A DNA stretch of 64,000 nucleotides from RHLJ01 sp040222455 (GCA_040222455.1 JAVKDD010000015.1:1-64000), one strand, 5' to 3'. Positions 7,346-17,603 are shown, counted from the stretch's first letter. The notes: generated by a model not told the origin, from the sequence alone. Numbers and translations: made by a program.

Positions 7346-9883
7346 TTAAACTTTCAGACAAATAACAGTTGTGTCATCAGCAAGCTGGTAATTACTAAAT
7401 TTTTGGACCGTTCGCTTGATTTCATGAGTTATTTCATTAGAAGAAAGATTCTCTGTATTAATACGTTCCATTAGGCGTGGAACTTCTTCGAATCCAAAGC
7501 GCTCATCTTTTTCATTTACGGCTTCAGGTAAACCGTCTGAGTATAATAAAAAGACATCCCCTTTTTTAAGTTTAAACTCTTGTGCTTTATATGCTGTTTC
7601 AGCTTTTATTCCTAATGGAAATCGTGGCTCTGGAGTTTGAATGAAATCTGCAACTCCATTTCTTTTTAGAATGGGTTTACAATGTCCTGCATTAACAACT
7701 GAGATTATCTTTGATTGAAGATCATATCGAGCCATTGCACATGTTATAAATGTGCGTTTATCTGTTCTGTTAAAAATGGGTTCATTCACGTCTGAAAGAA
7801 TTTTTGCGGGATCATCTTCTTTCATTCTTGACAGTAAAAGCCCACTTGTAAATACAGCTGGCATAGCTGCCCTCATTGCTTTACCAGACACATCTACTAC
7901 AACCATTGTAAGTGCTTTTGGTGTACCATCTTTATTTTTCGAAAGCACATAATCAAAATAATCACCACCTACTTCAAAAGAAGGGAGAAAAAATCCGAAT
8001 ACATCAAAACCATCGCCAACGGGGGGTTGAATCGGCATTAATTTGTATTGGCTTTCACGAGCAATCTCGATCTCTTTCTCTACTCGTAAATGTTGCGCCA
8101 TTCGTTCCTGATATTCGGGAATATAGTCACCCACTTCTGAAACCGAAATCCCGTAGCGATGTGAAATGAAACCGAAAATTGGAACTCCAGCAATCAAGAA
8201 ACCCTGTACCCACCAAGTTGATGCCATTTCTAAGCTTTGTGATCCAATATATGGCATTATTAAAATCACACAAACAAATACCCACCAAGCTGTATTTACA
8301 GTTACAATTCCATAGTTGTGATATATCGCAACTAAAATGAGAGCAAGTGATGAAAAAATGATGAGATCTCCCCATATCTCTAACGGAGTTGCAACCAATC
8401 TACCAAGTGTAGTTAGGAATAATGCCGTTACAATCACAATAACAATCAGCGATATAGACTTGTTTTTAATCCAATGTCTAAAAAACCCGTACACAAATCC
8501 TACCTGTCCAAAGCCAATTAGCCAAACTGTACTCCATGCTGTCATATTAATGGTAAGCATTTTGAGGCTGATACTACTTTCAGTGAAACCAAACTGGCTA
8601 TCATTTTGCATATAAAAGGTATCATTTAGATACACTCCAATAGCAAAAATACCGAGCAATAAACCACCTATAAAAAAGCCATGAAATAGAGCGGCTCCAG
8701 CTTCACGAACAAAGAATCTTTTTTGCCAAAATGCATCGACTAATTCAACTTCTCCATTTTTTTGGCTTCTTGCGAAAGCTTCCCAACTTATGTATGCCAT
8801 TGCAGCATAAAAGCCTAAAATAATTCCAAAAAGAAGATTATTAAGCGTAAATACGAATATTCCACCACTATTAAATATGTCTCCAAATACATTGGAATAG
8901 AAGATCATTCGCCAGCCGAATATCGAACTAGCAATTAGTATGAAGATTACTAACGAACGTCTCCACTCGACTTTACCTTTGAAAATATTGCCTAATCCAA
9001 CTGCTATCACTAAAAAGGCAAGTAATAATGCCAGTGTTACTACTATGTAGGTAAAAAGAGGGAAGGCGTCAAAGAAATTTACATTTAGATTTATCGGTTC
9101 AAGTTCATTTCTTGCTACAAATGAGGTAATTTTATAACCAAACTTTGTGCTAAATCCATTATCGTTCTCAAACTCTCTAACATCAGTTTCTAACGAAAGT
9201 GATAAAAACTCTGGCCCAGTTGTAACCTGAGGATTTCTTTTCCATTCGATTTTTATTAGCGGTGTTTCGGTACTTTCTTGATCAAAGGCTAATTGAATTT
9301 GATTTTGAGATTCAGCAGAATAAAATAAAGAATCAGAAATCCCAGTGCCTAAAATTGAATAGTTAGCTAGTGAGTAACCAAATGCATCTTCTACTATTGT
9401 CTTAGCAACAGCTTCTACAGAATCACCTTGAATAAAAGTAGGATTAAAAATTTCAGAGTTTGTACTCACTCGTATCACTTTACCCGAATTGGAAGTTCTA
9501 ATCGCTAACTTCCCAACTGACCGAAATGCAGTATTTATATTATCGATAGGATTGTCGAGACTTAGAGGAGCCGCGATAATGGAAACCCAACTTTGTAAAT
9601 GTACATCTTGCCCGTTCATTTGTTCAGGAGAAATCTCACCCTGAATTGAATCTTTTAACATCCTGAAGTATTCAGAATGCTGTTCGAACATAGACGCTAC
9701 GGCAAGGCTATCCATCGAAAAACCAAGATCAGGGGCAAGTTTTTCAATGTATTCTGCTACTTCAGAACTACTTTTTTGAATGGCACCATTTGCGTTTATA
9801 TCAATTTTTGGTCGTAATAACCCAAACGCAAACGCTCCGATAATTCCTGCCGTAATTATGATATATGATGTCTTATTAAACAC
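7346..9883 (-). CDS. multi-pass membrane SpoIIE/PP2C-type serine phosphatase
   Basis: 845 aa, with a GTG start (an in-frame stop lies just upstream). One N-terminal TM (about 7-24) is followed by an extracytoplasmic domain of about 240 residues, then about ten TM helices (about 270-590). A linker 'EKEIEIARESQYKLMPIQPP' typical of RsbU-like proteins precedes a SpoIIE/PP2C domain with 'VGGDYFDY', 'VVVDVSGKAMRAAMPAVF', 'VNAGHCKPIL', 'LLYSDGLPEA' and 'ADDTTVICLKV'. Such phosphatases dephosphorylate anti-anti-sigma (STAS) proteins in partner-switching cascades. No STAS or RsbW-like gene is adjacent, so the target is unknown. Confidence 0.85.
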   Translation of the reverse strand: MFNKTSYIIITAGIIGAFAFGLLRPKIDINANGAIQKSSSEVAEYIEKLAPDLGFSMDSLAVASMFEQHSEYFRMLKDSIQGEISPEQMNGQDVHLQSWVSIIAAPLSLDNPIDNINTAFRSVGKLAIRTSNSGKVIRVSTNSEIFNPTFIQGDSVEAVAKTIVEDAFGYSLANYSILGTGISDSLFYSAESQNQIQLAFDQESTETPLIKIEWKRNPQVTTGPEFLSLSLETDVREFENDNGFSTKFGYKITSFVARNELEPINLNVNFFDAFPLFTYIVVTLALLLAFLVIAVGLGNIFKGKVEWRRSLVIFILIASSIFGWRMIFYSNVFGDIFNSGGIFVFTLNNLLFGIILGFYAAMAYISWEAFARSQKNGEVELVDAFWQKRFFVREAGAALFHGFFIGGLLLGIFAIGVYLNDTFYMQNDSQFGFTESSISLKMLTINMTAWSTVWLIGFGQVGFVYGFFRHWIKNKSISLIVIVIVTALFLTTLGRLVATPLEIWGDLIIFSSLALILVAIYHNYGIVTVNTAWWVFVCVILIMPYIGSQSLEMASTWWVQGFLIAGVPIFGFISHRYGISVSEVGDYIPEYQERMAQHLRVEKEIEIARESQYKLMPIQPPVGDGFDVFGFFLPSFEVGGDYFDYVLSKNKDGTPKALTMVVVDVSGKAMRAAMPAVFTSGLLLSRMKEDDPAKILSDVNEPIFNRTDKRTFITCAMARYDLQSKIISVVNAGHCKPILKRNGVADFIQTPEPRFPLGIKAETAYKAQEFKLKKGDVFLLYSDGLPEAVNEKDERFGFEEVPRLMERINTENLSSNEITHEIKRTVQKFSNYQLADDTTVICLKV

Positions 9884-10001
9884 TACCTATAATTTCTAAT
9901 CACTGATTATTTAAAATTTTGATCCGAATTTTGAAAACTACGAAAAGAGCAGGGCTTTGTTGCTATCGCTGCCCATTTTAACACATATTTGTAAGAATCT
10001 C

Positions 10002-11369
10002 TTAAAATCTAAGGGCAAAAACAGTAGCTCCTTTTTTGCTTCCTGCAACAGTTAACGTACCACCATGCATTCTCATAATTTGACGAGACAAACTCAACCC
10101 TATGCCTGAACCACCATTTTCAGAATTCGATTTACTAGTGGTGTAAAAAGGGACAAAGATTTTCTCTTTCACAGAGTCTTTAATTCCAGGACCATTGTCT
10201 TCAACTTCGATAGCAGGATGACCCGATTCATCAATTTTTCCCCGAAGAATTATTCTAGGGTTAGATGTTTCAACTAGCGCTTTAAATGCATTTTTTACAA
10301 TATTGATTAACGCCTGATCGATCAGTTGAGCGTCTGCGGTTATTTCAAGTGATTCTGGATCTACCTCAATTAAGACTTGAACGCGTCTTCTTGAAGCCTC
10401 ACCTTTCATTAGATTTCTTACTCTTTCTAAAACTTCTTTAACCGGCAACACTTCAAATATTGGGGTGGGAATTTGTGTAATATTTCGATACGAGTTTACA
10501 AACCGCATTAATCCCAAACTTCGCTTATTAATTGTACCAAGAGCATCTTTTACATCTTGCAGTGTATCGGGTGGAATAGGTTCTGGTGATTCAGATCCGA
10601 ATACATCTCCCATTAACATAGAATTTATAGTGTCTGAAAGAGAAGCAATTGGGGTAATAGAGTTCATAATTTCGTGAGCTAAAACCTGGGTGAGATTTTG
10701 CCATGCATCCATCTCTTTTTCATCCAACTCAGTTGAAATATTTTGCAGAGAAATGAGCTTATAATTATCGCCTTTCATTTTAAATTCGGTAGCATAAATA
10801 GCTAATTGTAGATTCTCTGTTCCAATCGTACAATTCAATAGAGTTCTCGCCCCACTTTTCAACCCTGTTACCGTCTTAAAAATTGGTAAACTTACTTCTT
10901 TTAATTGCTCTACATTGCGTAGTACCGAGATGTCTAATAACCGTTTTGCAGCCGTATTAAAAAGCTCTATTTCTCCATTTTGATTATAAGAAAATAGCCC
11001 AATTCCTACGTGCTGTACCACCGTTTGTAAATAACGAAAGCTTTCTTCCCCTTTTGAACGTTCTTTTTTAAATTTTTCAATAATGTCGTTGAAGGCATCA
11101 TTAAGAGATGAGAAAGATTTGTTTTTCCCTGAGCTCAAAAAAGTTTGAGAGAAGTCATTATAGCTAATAGCTTCAAAAAAGCGTTTTAGTTGCTTGTTAG
11201 TTGTTTCTACATAGCGAATAAGATTAACTACTTGTACAATTAATAAAAGAGCGATCAGAATACTACTCACAAAATATTGTGTATTAATTACCATATATAC
11301 GAGTAATAATATCATCCCAAATAGAAGTAATACGCGTGTAATAACACCGATTCGAAAACGTGCAATCAT
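10002..11369 (-). CDS. NtrY-like membrane sensor histidine kinase
   Basis: 455 aa. Two TM helices (about 8-28 and 33-51) have almost no loop between them. A HAMP-like linker follows, then a PAS-like domain (about 112-212, 'GIGLFSYNQNGEIELFNTAAKRLLDIS'). HisKA is 'LTQVLAHEIMNSITPIASLSD' with H232, and HATPase_c has 'VKNAFKAL', 'EDNGPGIKD' and 'GSGIGLSLS'. The gene sits 15 nt downstream of the NtrC-type regulator in one operon, so the pair is probably cognate. With no periplasmic domain, it likely senses membrane or cytoplasmic state, for example envelope stress; that is inference. Confidence 0.92.
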   Translation of the reverse strand: MIARFRIGVITRVLLLFGMILLLVYMVINTQYFVSSILIALLLIVQVVNLIRYVETTNKQLKRFFEAISYNDFSQTFLSSGKNKSFSSLNDAFNDIIEKFKKERSKGEESFRYLQTVVQHVGIGLFSYNQNGEIELFNTAAKRLLDISVLRNVEQLKEVSLPIFKTVTGLKSGARTLLNCTIGTENLQLAIYATEFKMKGDNYKLISLQNISTELDEKEMDAWQNLTQVLAHEIMNSITPIASLSDTINSMLMGDVFGSESPEPIPPDTLQDVKDALGTINKRSLGLMRFVNSYRNITQIPTPIFEVLPVKEVLERVRNLMKGEASRRRVQVLIEVDPESLEITADAQLIDQALINIVKNAFKALVETSNPRIILRGKIDESGHPAIEVEDNGPGIKDSVKEKIFVPFYTTSKSNSENGGSGIGLSLSRQIMRMHGGTLTVAGSKKGATVFALRF

Positions 11370-11384
11370 CTTTCTAGCGTGTTT

Positions 11385-12764
11385 CTATAATCCATATTTA
11401 TCTAACCTTCTATATAATGAAGCCCGAGTTAATCCTAATTCTTCAGCAGCTTTTGAAATATTCCCTTCATGCTTGCGCAGTGCTTTTCTAAGCACCATTT
11501 TTTCTACTTCTTCGAGATTATAATCTTCTATGTGAACTTGTTCCGTTTCTACCTGACTATTCACTAATAGAAAATCATTTGGAGAAAGAATTTCAGATTC
11601 TGCCATAATCACTGCTCGCTCAACCGAATGTTGTAACTCACGCACGTTTCCTGGCCAGGAATAATTATTTAGCTTATCGAGTGTTGCTTTCTCAATGCCT
11701 TTGGTCTGTTTTTTATATTTACTTGAGTATAGCTTTATAAAATGATTAGCTAATAATTCTACATCTTCCTTTCGCTCTTTCAGTGGAGGTAGGCGAATCT
11801 CAATGGTATTAATTCTAAATAACAAATCTTGCCGAAATCCTCCTTCTGCTACCATTTCTTTCAGGGATTGATTAGTAGCACAAACTAAACGTATGTCGAT
11901 AGGTTTTGAGGTAACTGCACCAACCCTATTCACTTTTCGGCTTTGTAAAACAGTTAATAGTTTTGATTGAAGAGGAAGTGGTAAATTTCCAATTTCGTCT
12001 AAAAACAATGTACCACCATTAGCAACTTCAAAGCGTCCAGCTCTGTCTTCTTTGGCATCCGTAAAAGCCCCTTTTATATAACCAAATAACTCACTTTCAA
12101 ATAAGTTTTCAGTAATTGCTCCCATGTCTACATTTATGAATACATTTTCTTTTCGATTGGATCGCCTGTGTAGTGCCCGAGCGATCATCTCTTTACCGGT
12201 TCCATTTTCACCCAGAATCAACACATTTGCATCGGTTGCCGCTACCTTTTCTATTGTTTGAAACACTTCCATCATTGCCGGACTGCGACCTATTATTTCC
12301 CGATAATGATGGTCTATATCACTGCTAAGCTGCTTTTGTTGTTGTTTAAGTGCCACAACCTGACGTAAACTTGTAGTCAATTTAAGTGCAGAGGAAACCG
12401 TTGCAAGTAGTTTCTCATTTTGCCAAGGTTTTAACACAAAATCTGTAGCTCCATTTTTAACAGCACGTACCGCTTTATCTACATCGCCATATGCAGTAAT
12501 CAAAATGACTGCTATTGATGGATCTATTTCTAAAATCTTATCTAACCAATAAAATCCTTCTTCTCCACTACTAACATCATCTGTGAAATTCATATCTAAC
12601 AGAATCATGTCGTAGCTGTTGTTTTTTAATAATGTTGGAATAGACTTTGGATCTTTCTCCGTTTCAACACGCGCAACATGTTGCTTTAAAAATAATTGAG
12701 CTGCCTGAAGTACATCACCATCATCGTCTACAACTAAAACTCTACCTTGTTTTACATCCATCAA
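11385..12764 (-). CDS. NtrC-type sigma-54-dependent response regulator
   Basis: 459 aa. The receiver domain has phospho-acceptor D57 ('ILLDMNF'). The AAA+ sigma-54 activation domain has Walker A 'GENGTGKE', the sigma-54 contact loop 'GAFTDA' (a variant of GAFTGA), Walker B 'GGTLFLDEIG' and 'NVRELQHSVERAV'. The Fis-type HTH at the C-terminus is 'NISKAAEELGLTRASLYRRLDKYGL'. It is followed 15 nt later by the kinase. It is divergent from the exporter operon whose promoter is a sigma-54 type with paired palindromes, and it is the natural candidate to bind those and the three other copies in the array. Confidence 0.95.
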   Translation of the reverse strand: MMDVKQGRVLVVDDDGDVLQAAQLFLKQHVARVETEKDPKSIPTLLKNNSYDMILLDMNFTDDVSSGEEGFYWLDKILEIDPSIAVILITAYGDVDKAVRAVKNGATDFVLKPWQNEKLLATVSSALKLTTSLRQVVALKQQQKQLSSDIDHHYREIIGRSPAMMEVFQTIEKVAATDANVLILGENGTGKEMIARALHRRSNRKENVFINVDMGAITENLFESELFGYIKGAFTDAKEDRAGRFEVANGGTLFLDEIGNLPLPLQSKLLTVLQSRKVNRVGAVTSKPIDIRLVCATNQSLKEMVAEGGFRQDLLFRINTIEIRLPPLKERKEDVELLANHFIKLYSSKYKKQTKGIEKATLDKLNNYSWPGNVRELQHSVERAVIMAESEILSPNDFLLVNSQVETEQVHIEDYNLEEVEKMVLRKALRKHEGNISKAAEELGLTRASLYRRLDKYGL

Positions 12765-12883
12765 ATAAACCGTTAGTAACTAAAATTTTTATTAAAGCAC
12801 TTTACACAAATACCATACCTAATTTCAATTCTGCTTAAAACCTAACCAGATGGCTTGTAAACTAATTAAGTGGATAAAACCAC

Positions 12884-12920
12884 TGTTCGATTTCGTACAC
12901 TAAGTGTATCAAAATGTACA
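12884..12920 (+). promoter_or_regulatory. paired upstream activator sites, copy A
   Basis: Two 16-bp near-palindromes: TGTTCGATTTCGTACA (12884-12899) and TGTATCAAAATGTACA (12905-12920). Their starts are 21 bp apart, two helical turns, so they face the same side of the DNA. The second ends 53 bp before the sigma-54 promoter start. Likely enhancer for the NtrC-type regulator encoded divergently next door. Confidence 0.8.
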
Positions 12921-12972
12921 GTCATTTGCTACAAATCGAGTAATAAATGCTTTATATAGTAAATTTTGGCGT

Positions 12973-12989
12973 TTGGCACAGTAATTGAC
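12973..12989 (+). promoter_or_regulatory. sigma-54 (-24/-12) promoter, copy A
   Basis: TTGGCACAGTAATTGAC matches the sigma-54 consensus TTGGCACGNNNNTTGCW. The -24 element is perfect, and the -12 element has A for C. It lies 57 nt upstream of the ATG of the HlyD-type adaptor gene. Confidence 0.82.
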
Positions 12990-13045
12990 TTGAAGAATAA
13001 AAAGTCGCTATTACCAATTTGAATTAAAAATTTTCGTGTACCTAT

Positions 13046-14302
13046 ATGGGAATGGACAGAAAGATTAAAAAGAAGACATGGACCACAAACCGAATTATTG
13101 GGTTAATAGGTGGATTAATTTTGATTGCCTTCTTTACGTATAGTTTTTTATTCGCCGATTTCAGATCAACATTAAATGTTGACCGAGAAAAGCTTACGAT
13201 TAGTACTGTAGGTGAAGATTTATTTCAGGAATTCATTTTGGTTACCGGAAATATCCAACCAATTAATACCATTTTTTTAGACGCTATTGAAGGTGGAGTG
13301 GTACAAAAAGTGCAACTGGAGTCGGGAACGATGGTAACTCCCGGTGATACCATTTTAATTCTGACAAACTCAAATCTTCAACTTTCTGTCCTAAATCAGG
13401 AAGCTAGTTTATATGATCAAATTAACAATGTTCGAAATTCAAGGCTTAATCTTGAGCAAAATAGTCTTCGAATTAAAGAGCAATTAGCTAATGCAGAATA
13501 CCAACTTGATTTGTTAAGACCTCAATTTGAGAGATCAGAAAGCCTCTATAAACAGAATTTAATTTCGAAACAAGATTATGAAGCTGTAGCCGAAAACTAT
13601 GCCTATGAGAAAAAAAGGTATGACTTAACCTATGAATCGTTTGTTAAGGACTCAATTCAAACAATAAATCAGTTAGCACAACTCGATGATTCAGAAACAA
13701 GGATGTATCGAAGCCTGAGTGCCGTTCAGGGAATTCTAGACAATCTAGTTATTACAGCTCCCCTTGAAGGCCAATTAACCACTATTGAAATGCAACCAGG
13801 TCAATCAATTACTCAAGGTTTTAGAGTTGGGCAAGTTGATATGCTTGATAATTTTAAAGTGCGTGTTGGAGTCGATGAATTTCATCTTTCCAGAATTACT
13901 ACCGGACTGAAAGGATCTTTCGAATTTGCAGGAGAATCTTACGATTTGGAAATCACTAAAGTATATCCTGTAATTGCAAATGGACAGTTTCAAGTAGACA
14001 TGGAATTTATTGGGGCTGCGCCCACTGGAATTCGCAGAGGTCAAAGAGTACGAATTCGACTTGAACTAGGTGACGCTTCTACCGCTTTGCTGTTAGAAAA
14101 GGGAGGCTTTTTCCAAACTACAGGTGGAAGTTGGGTTTTTAAATTGGATGAGGATGAAAGTCATGCGGTAAGAACTAATATTCGTCTTGGGCAACAAAAC
14201 CCAGAGTTTTTCGAAGTAGTTGAAGGGCTTGCCCCTGGCGATAAAGTTATTATTTCAAGTTATGACACGTTCGGAGATAATGAGGTATTGGAGTTAGAAT
14301 AG
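13046..14302 (+). CDS. HlyD/MacA-type periplasmic adaptor of an ABC exporter
   Basis: 418 aa, with one N-terminal TM (about 19-38). A barrel-sandwich/lipoyl half ('GNIQPINTIFLDAIEGGVVQKVQLESGTMVTPGDTILIL') comes before a long alpha-hairpin coiled coil (about 110-220). The second lipoyl half follows ('ITAPLEGQLTTIEMQPGQSI'), then beta-barrel and membrane-proximal domains ('GLAPGDKVIISSYDTFGDNE'). Such adaptors link MacB-type ABC permeases to an outer-membrane channel. It is the first gene of the sigma-54-driven operon and is followed by the ATPase and first permease. It is the only adaptor in the array. No TolC-like gene is present here. Confidence 0.9.
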   Translation: MGMDRKIKKKTWTTNRIIGLIGGLILIAFFTYSFLFADFRSTLNVDREKLTISTVGEDLFQEFILVTGNIQPINTIFLDAIEGGVVQKVQLESGTMVTPGDTILILTNSNLQLSVLNQEASLYDQINNVRNSRLNLEQNSLRIKEQLANAEYQLDLLRPQFERSESLYKQNLISKQDYEAVAENYAYEKKRYDLTYESFVKDSIQTINQLAQLDDSETRMYRSLSAVQGILDNLVITAPLEGQLTTIEMQPGQSITQGFRVGQVDMLDNFKVRVGVDEFHLSRITTGLKGSFEFAGESYDLEITKVYPVIANGQFQVDMEFIGAAPTGIRRGQRVRIRLELGDASTALLLEKGGFFQTTGGSWVFKLDEDESHAVRTNIRLGQQNPEFFEVVEGLAPGDKVIISSYDTFGDNEVLELE

Positions 14303-14388
14303 CTTAGTTCTTAATGGCTGATAACTATTAAACCAATTCAAAAACTCACAAACAAATTCAATCAGACAACAAATAAATCGACATACTA

Positions 14389-15078
14389 ATGATAAAAGCT
14401 AAAAACTTACGGAAACTCTACATCACTGAGGATGTGGAAACAACTGCATTAAACAATGTGAATATTGAGATTAAAGAAGGTGAATTCGTAGCCATAATGG
14501 GACCTTCCGGTTGCGGAAAATCAACGCTCTTAAACATTATGGGTCTTTTAGATAACCCAAGTGAAGGGGAATATAGTTTCTTAGGACATGAGGTCTCCTC
14601 TTATAGTGAAAGAGAACGTGCCCAACTTAGAAAGGGAAATATCGGGTTTGTATTCCAAAGTTTTAATTTGATTGATGAATTGACTGTTTTTGAAAACGTA
14701 GAACTTCCTCTTCTTTATTTAGGAATGGATGCAAACGAACGCAAAGAAAAAGCTGAAGCTGCTTTAGAGCGAATGGCAATGATGCATCGCCGAAATCACT
14801 TTCCACAACAACTATCTGGGGGTCAACAACAACGCGTTGCAATAGCTAGAGCAGTAGTTGCGAATGCTAAATTGATTCTTGCTGATGAGCCTACTGGTAA
14901 CCTTGATTCAGATCATGGTAATGAAGTAATGAAATTGCTCGAAGAATTAAACGAGGCAGGCACAACCATCATCATGGTAACTCACTCCCCGCATGATGCT
15001 GACTTTGCTACGCGTGTTATCCATCTATTTGATGGACATGTGGTAACTGAGAATATGAAAGAAGGCTTTCACGTCTAA
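14389..15078 (+). CDS. MacB/LolD-type ABC transporter ATPase 1
   Basis: 229 aa. Walker A is GPSGCGKST, the Q-loop region 'GFVFQSFNLIDELTVFENVELPL', the signature 'LSGGQQQRVAIARA', Walker B and D-loop 'LILADEPTGNLDS', and the switch histidine lies in 'MVTHSPHDA'. All catalytic motifs are canonical for the MacB/LolD/FtsE class, which powers FtsX-fold permeases by mechanotransmission. It lies 26 nt before permease 1 and could serve several or all of the eight permeases downstream, since only two ATPases are encoded in the array. Confidence 0.95.
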   Translation: MIKAKNLRKLYITEDVETTALNNVNIEIKEGEFVAIMGPSGCGKSTLLNIMGLLDNPSEGEYSFLGHEVSSYSERERAQLRKGNIGFVFQSFNLIDELTVFENVELPLLYLGMDANERKEKAEAALERMAMMHRRNHFPQQLSGGQQQRVAIARAVVANAKLILADEPTGNLDSDHGNEVMKLLEELNEAGTTIIMVTHSPHDADFATRVIHLFDGHVVTENMKEGFHV

Positions 15079-15104
15079 TATTTTCAACTTTTTGATTTAC
15101 TGTT

Positions 15105-17543
15105 ATGCTTAAGAATTATTTCAAAATTGCGATTAGAAACCTGATTAAAAGTCCTGGTTATTCATTTATTAATATTTTTGGGTTAGCCTTAGGCATTACC
15201 GCTTTCGTGCTAATTCTTCTATTTATTACAGATGAACTCAGCTACGATAAATACCACGATAAATCCGATAATATTTATCGAGTTTCGAGAGAATGGCTAA
15301 ATCCTGATGGAGAAACAAGTCTTCATTTAGGGCACATAGCACCTCCATTTGCGGAACTTATTAAAGAGGAATTTCCTGATGATGTAAAAAATGCCGTTCG
15401 TTTATTCGATTTATCTCCGCTGATAAGCAATGGGGATAAACATTTAATTCAAGACCGTTTCTTTTTTGCTGACCCTGATGTATTTGAAGTATTTTCATGG
15501 ACAAAGATTAGTGGGGATTTAACCACCGCCCTTGAATCACCAGATGGCATTGTTCTTACCGAAAGTATGGTAAAAGTCTATTTTGGTGATGAAAATCCAA
15601 TTGGAAAATCACTTGATTTCTCTTATCAAGGTGTAGAAACTGTATTTCAGGTGAATGCTGTAATCGAAGATGTTCCTGAAAACTCTCATTTCAAATTTGA
15701 CTTCTTAGCTTCTATGGAGCCAGTTACACAATTCTATGGTGGCTATGAAGCAATGATGCAAAATTTCGGGAGTAATAATTTCTCGACCTATCTATTAATT
15801 TCAGAACAAACTAATGGAAAGGATCTAGAAGCCAAATTCCCAGCTTTAATAGATAAAATTTTCCCCCCAATAGAATCTGATGTCGATTATAGACCAAATT
15901 CTTCTGATTTCATGAAACTCCATTTGATGCCTGTAACTGATATTCATTTGCATTCACACCTTGATTCTGAAATCGAGGCAAATGGAAATATCGAGTATAT
16001 CTATATATACACTGCTGTGGCTATTTTTATTTTGTTGATTGCTTGTATCAACTTTATGAATCTATCCACTGCTCGTTCAGCCCGAAGAGCTAGTGAAGTT
16101 GGTTTGCGCAAAGTAATGGGAGCTAATCGTTCTTCGCTGATAAAACAATTTATGGGAGAGTCTTTTTTACTTGCCTTTTTAGCATTGATACTTGGCGTTG
16201 TTTTTGTAGAAGTGCTATTACCTTATTTCAATGATTTCGTTGATAAAGAGCTAGTATTGAACTATTTCACCGATTTTAAATGGACGCTTTGTTTACTTGC
16301 AGTTGTTAGTTTTATTGGATTGGTAGCTGGAAGTTATCCTGCATTATTTCTCTCCTCATTTCAACCAGCAATCGTTTTAAAAGGATCCTTCAAAGCAGGT
16401 GGTGCTCATGAATGGTTTAGATCGGGATTAGTAGTGTTGCAATTTACTATTTCGATCACACTCATTGCCAGCATGGGAATTGTATTTAACCAACTGGATT
16501 ATGTTCAATCCAAAGAGCTTGGGTTTGATAAAGAAAATATAGCTGTTGTCGGAGTTAGCCCTGAAATAGAATCGAATTATGTTGATATCCGAAATCGTCT
16601 ACTTCAACAACCTGGTATAATTGATGTTTCGATGCAGAGCCGTGTTCCATCGGGCAGATTGCTAGATTCTCAAGGCGGGATGTACGAGAAAAATGGAGAA
16701 TTAATTAATATTGATTTTCGAATTGCAGACATCCATGTAAGTCATAATTTTCTTGATCTTTTTGGATTGGAATTAGTTGCTGGTCGTTCTTTTGATATCA
16801 ATTTAGCAAGCGACTCAACTGAAGCTTTTATTTTAAATGAATCATCAATATATCGTTTAGGATATAGCAACCCTGATGAATCGATTGGTAAACAATTCAA
16901 TTATGGTGGTAGAAACGGGTTTATTACTGGAGTAGTTCAAGATTTTCACTTTGAGTCTTTGCACCAAAGTATTGCTCCTATTGTATTTGTTGTTTCAAAT
17001 GGACGGAATAACAGTATCGCCGTAAAATTTAGAGACGAATATAGAAACGAAACAATTGCATTTATCGAAGATCAATGGGCTTCATATATGCCAAATTATC
17101 CCTTCGATTATTCTTTAATTGAAGACAGTTTTAATGAACAATATGAAGGAGAACGTACTCTAGGTGAAGTATTTGCATACTTTGCTTTTCTGGCAATCAT
17201 AATTGCTGCACTGGGTTTATTTGGTCTTGCTTCATTCACCATTCAGCAAAGAGTAAAGGAAATAGGCATCAGAAAGGTCTTGGGGGCTTCTGTATCCCAA
17301 ATTGTGTTTTTATTATCTACAAACTTTACAAAATTGGTATTAATTGCTTTTCTATTTGCTACTCCGATTGCCTATTTCGCAATGAAGAAATGGCTTGAAA
17401 ATTTTGCTTATTCTGAACCAATTAGTGTCTGGATATTTTTTATTGGCGGTATTATCGCACTGTGTATAGCATTACTTACCATTAGCTTCCAAGCAATTAA
17501 ATCTGCGTTGCTCAATCCTGCACAAACTCTAAAAAGTGAATAG
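15105..17543 (+). CDS. FtsX/MacB-type ABC permease 1 (duplicated core)
   Basis: 812 aa with a duplicated layout. TM1 (about 20-42) is followed by a MacB-like periplasmic domain, an FtsX core of three TMs with 'EVGLRKVMGANRSSLIKQF', a fourth TM ('FRSGLVVLQFTISITLIAS'), a second periplasmic domain, and a second FtsX core with 'KEIGIRKVLGASVSQIVFL' ending 'LLNPAQTLKSE'. Each half resembles one MacB or LolC/E subunit, so one polypeptide may supply a whole permease pair. It is the last gene of operon A. The substrate cannot be read from sequence; the family exports peptides, antibiotics or lipids, or remodels the envelope. Confidence 0.92.
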   Translation: MLKNYFKIAIRNLIKSPGYSFINIFGLALGITAFVLILLFITDELSYDKYHDKSDNIYRVSREWLNPDGETSLHLGHIAPPFAELIKEEFPDDVKNAVRLFDLSPLISNGDKHLIQDRFFFADPDVFEVFSWTKISGDLTTALESPDGIVLTESMVKVYFGDENPIGKSLDFSYQGVETVFQVNAVIEDVPENSHFKFDFLASMEPVTQFYGGYEAMMQNFGSNNFSTYLLISEQTNGKDLEAKFPALIDKIFPPIESDVDYRPNSSDFMKLHLMPVTDIHLHSHLDSEIEANGNIEYIYIYTAVAIFILLIACINFMNLSTARSARRASEVGLRKVMGANRSSLIKQFMGESFLLAFLALILGVVFVEVLLPYFNDFVDKELVLNYFTDFKWTLCLLAVVSFIGLVAGSYPALFLSSFQPAIVLKGSFKAGGAHEWFRSGLVVLQFTISITLIASMGIVFNQLDYVQSKELGFDKENIAVVGVSPEIESNYVDIRNRLLQQPGIIDVSMQSRVPSGRLLDSQGGMYEKNGELINIDFRIADIHVSHNFLDLFGLELVAGRSFDINLASDSTEAFILNESSIYRLGYSNPDESIGKQFNYGGRNGFITGVVQDFHFESLHQSIAPIVFVVSNGRNNSIAVKFRDEYRNETIAFIEDQWASYMPNYPFDYSLIEDSFNEQYEGERTLGEVFAYFAFLAIIIAALGLFGLASFTIQQRVKEIGIRKVLGASVSQIVFLLSTNFTKLVLIAFLFATPIAYFAMKKWLENFAYSEPISVWIFFIGGIIALCIALLTISFQAIKSALLNPAQTLKSE

Positions 17544-17566
17544 CCTTATGTAGTTTGGATTTTGCA

Positions 17567-17603
17567 TGTTCGTAATCGAACACTAACTGTATAAAATTGA
17601 ACA
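17567..17603 (+). promoter_or_regulatory. paired upstream activator sites, copy B
   Basis: TGTTCGTAATCGAACA (17567-17582) is a perfect 16-bp palindrome. TGTATAAAATTGAACA (17588-17603) is the second site. The starts are 21 bp apart, and the second ends 53 bp before the sigma-54 promoter start, exactly as in copy A. Confidence 0.82.
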
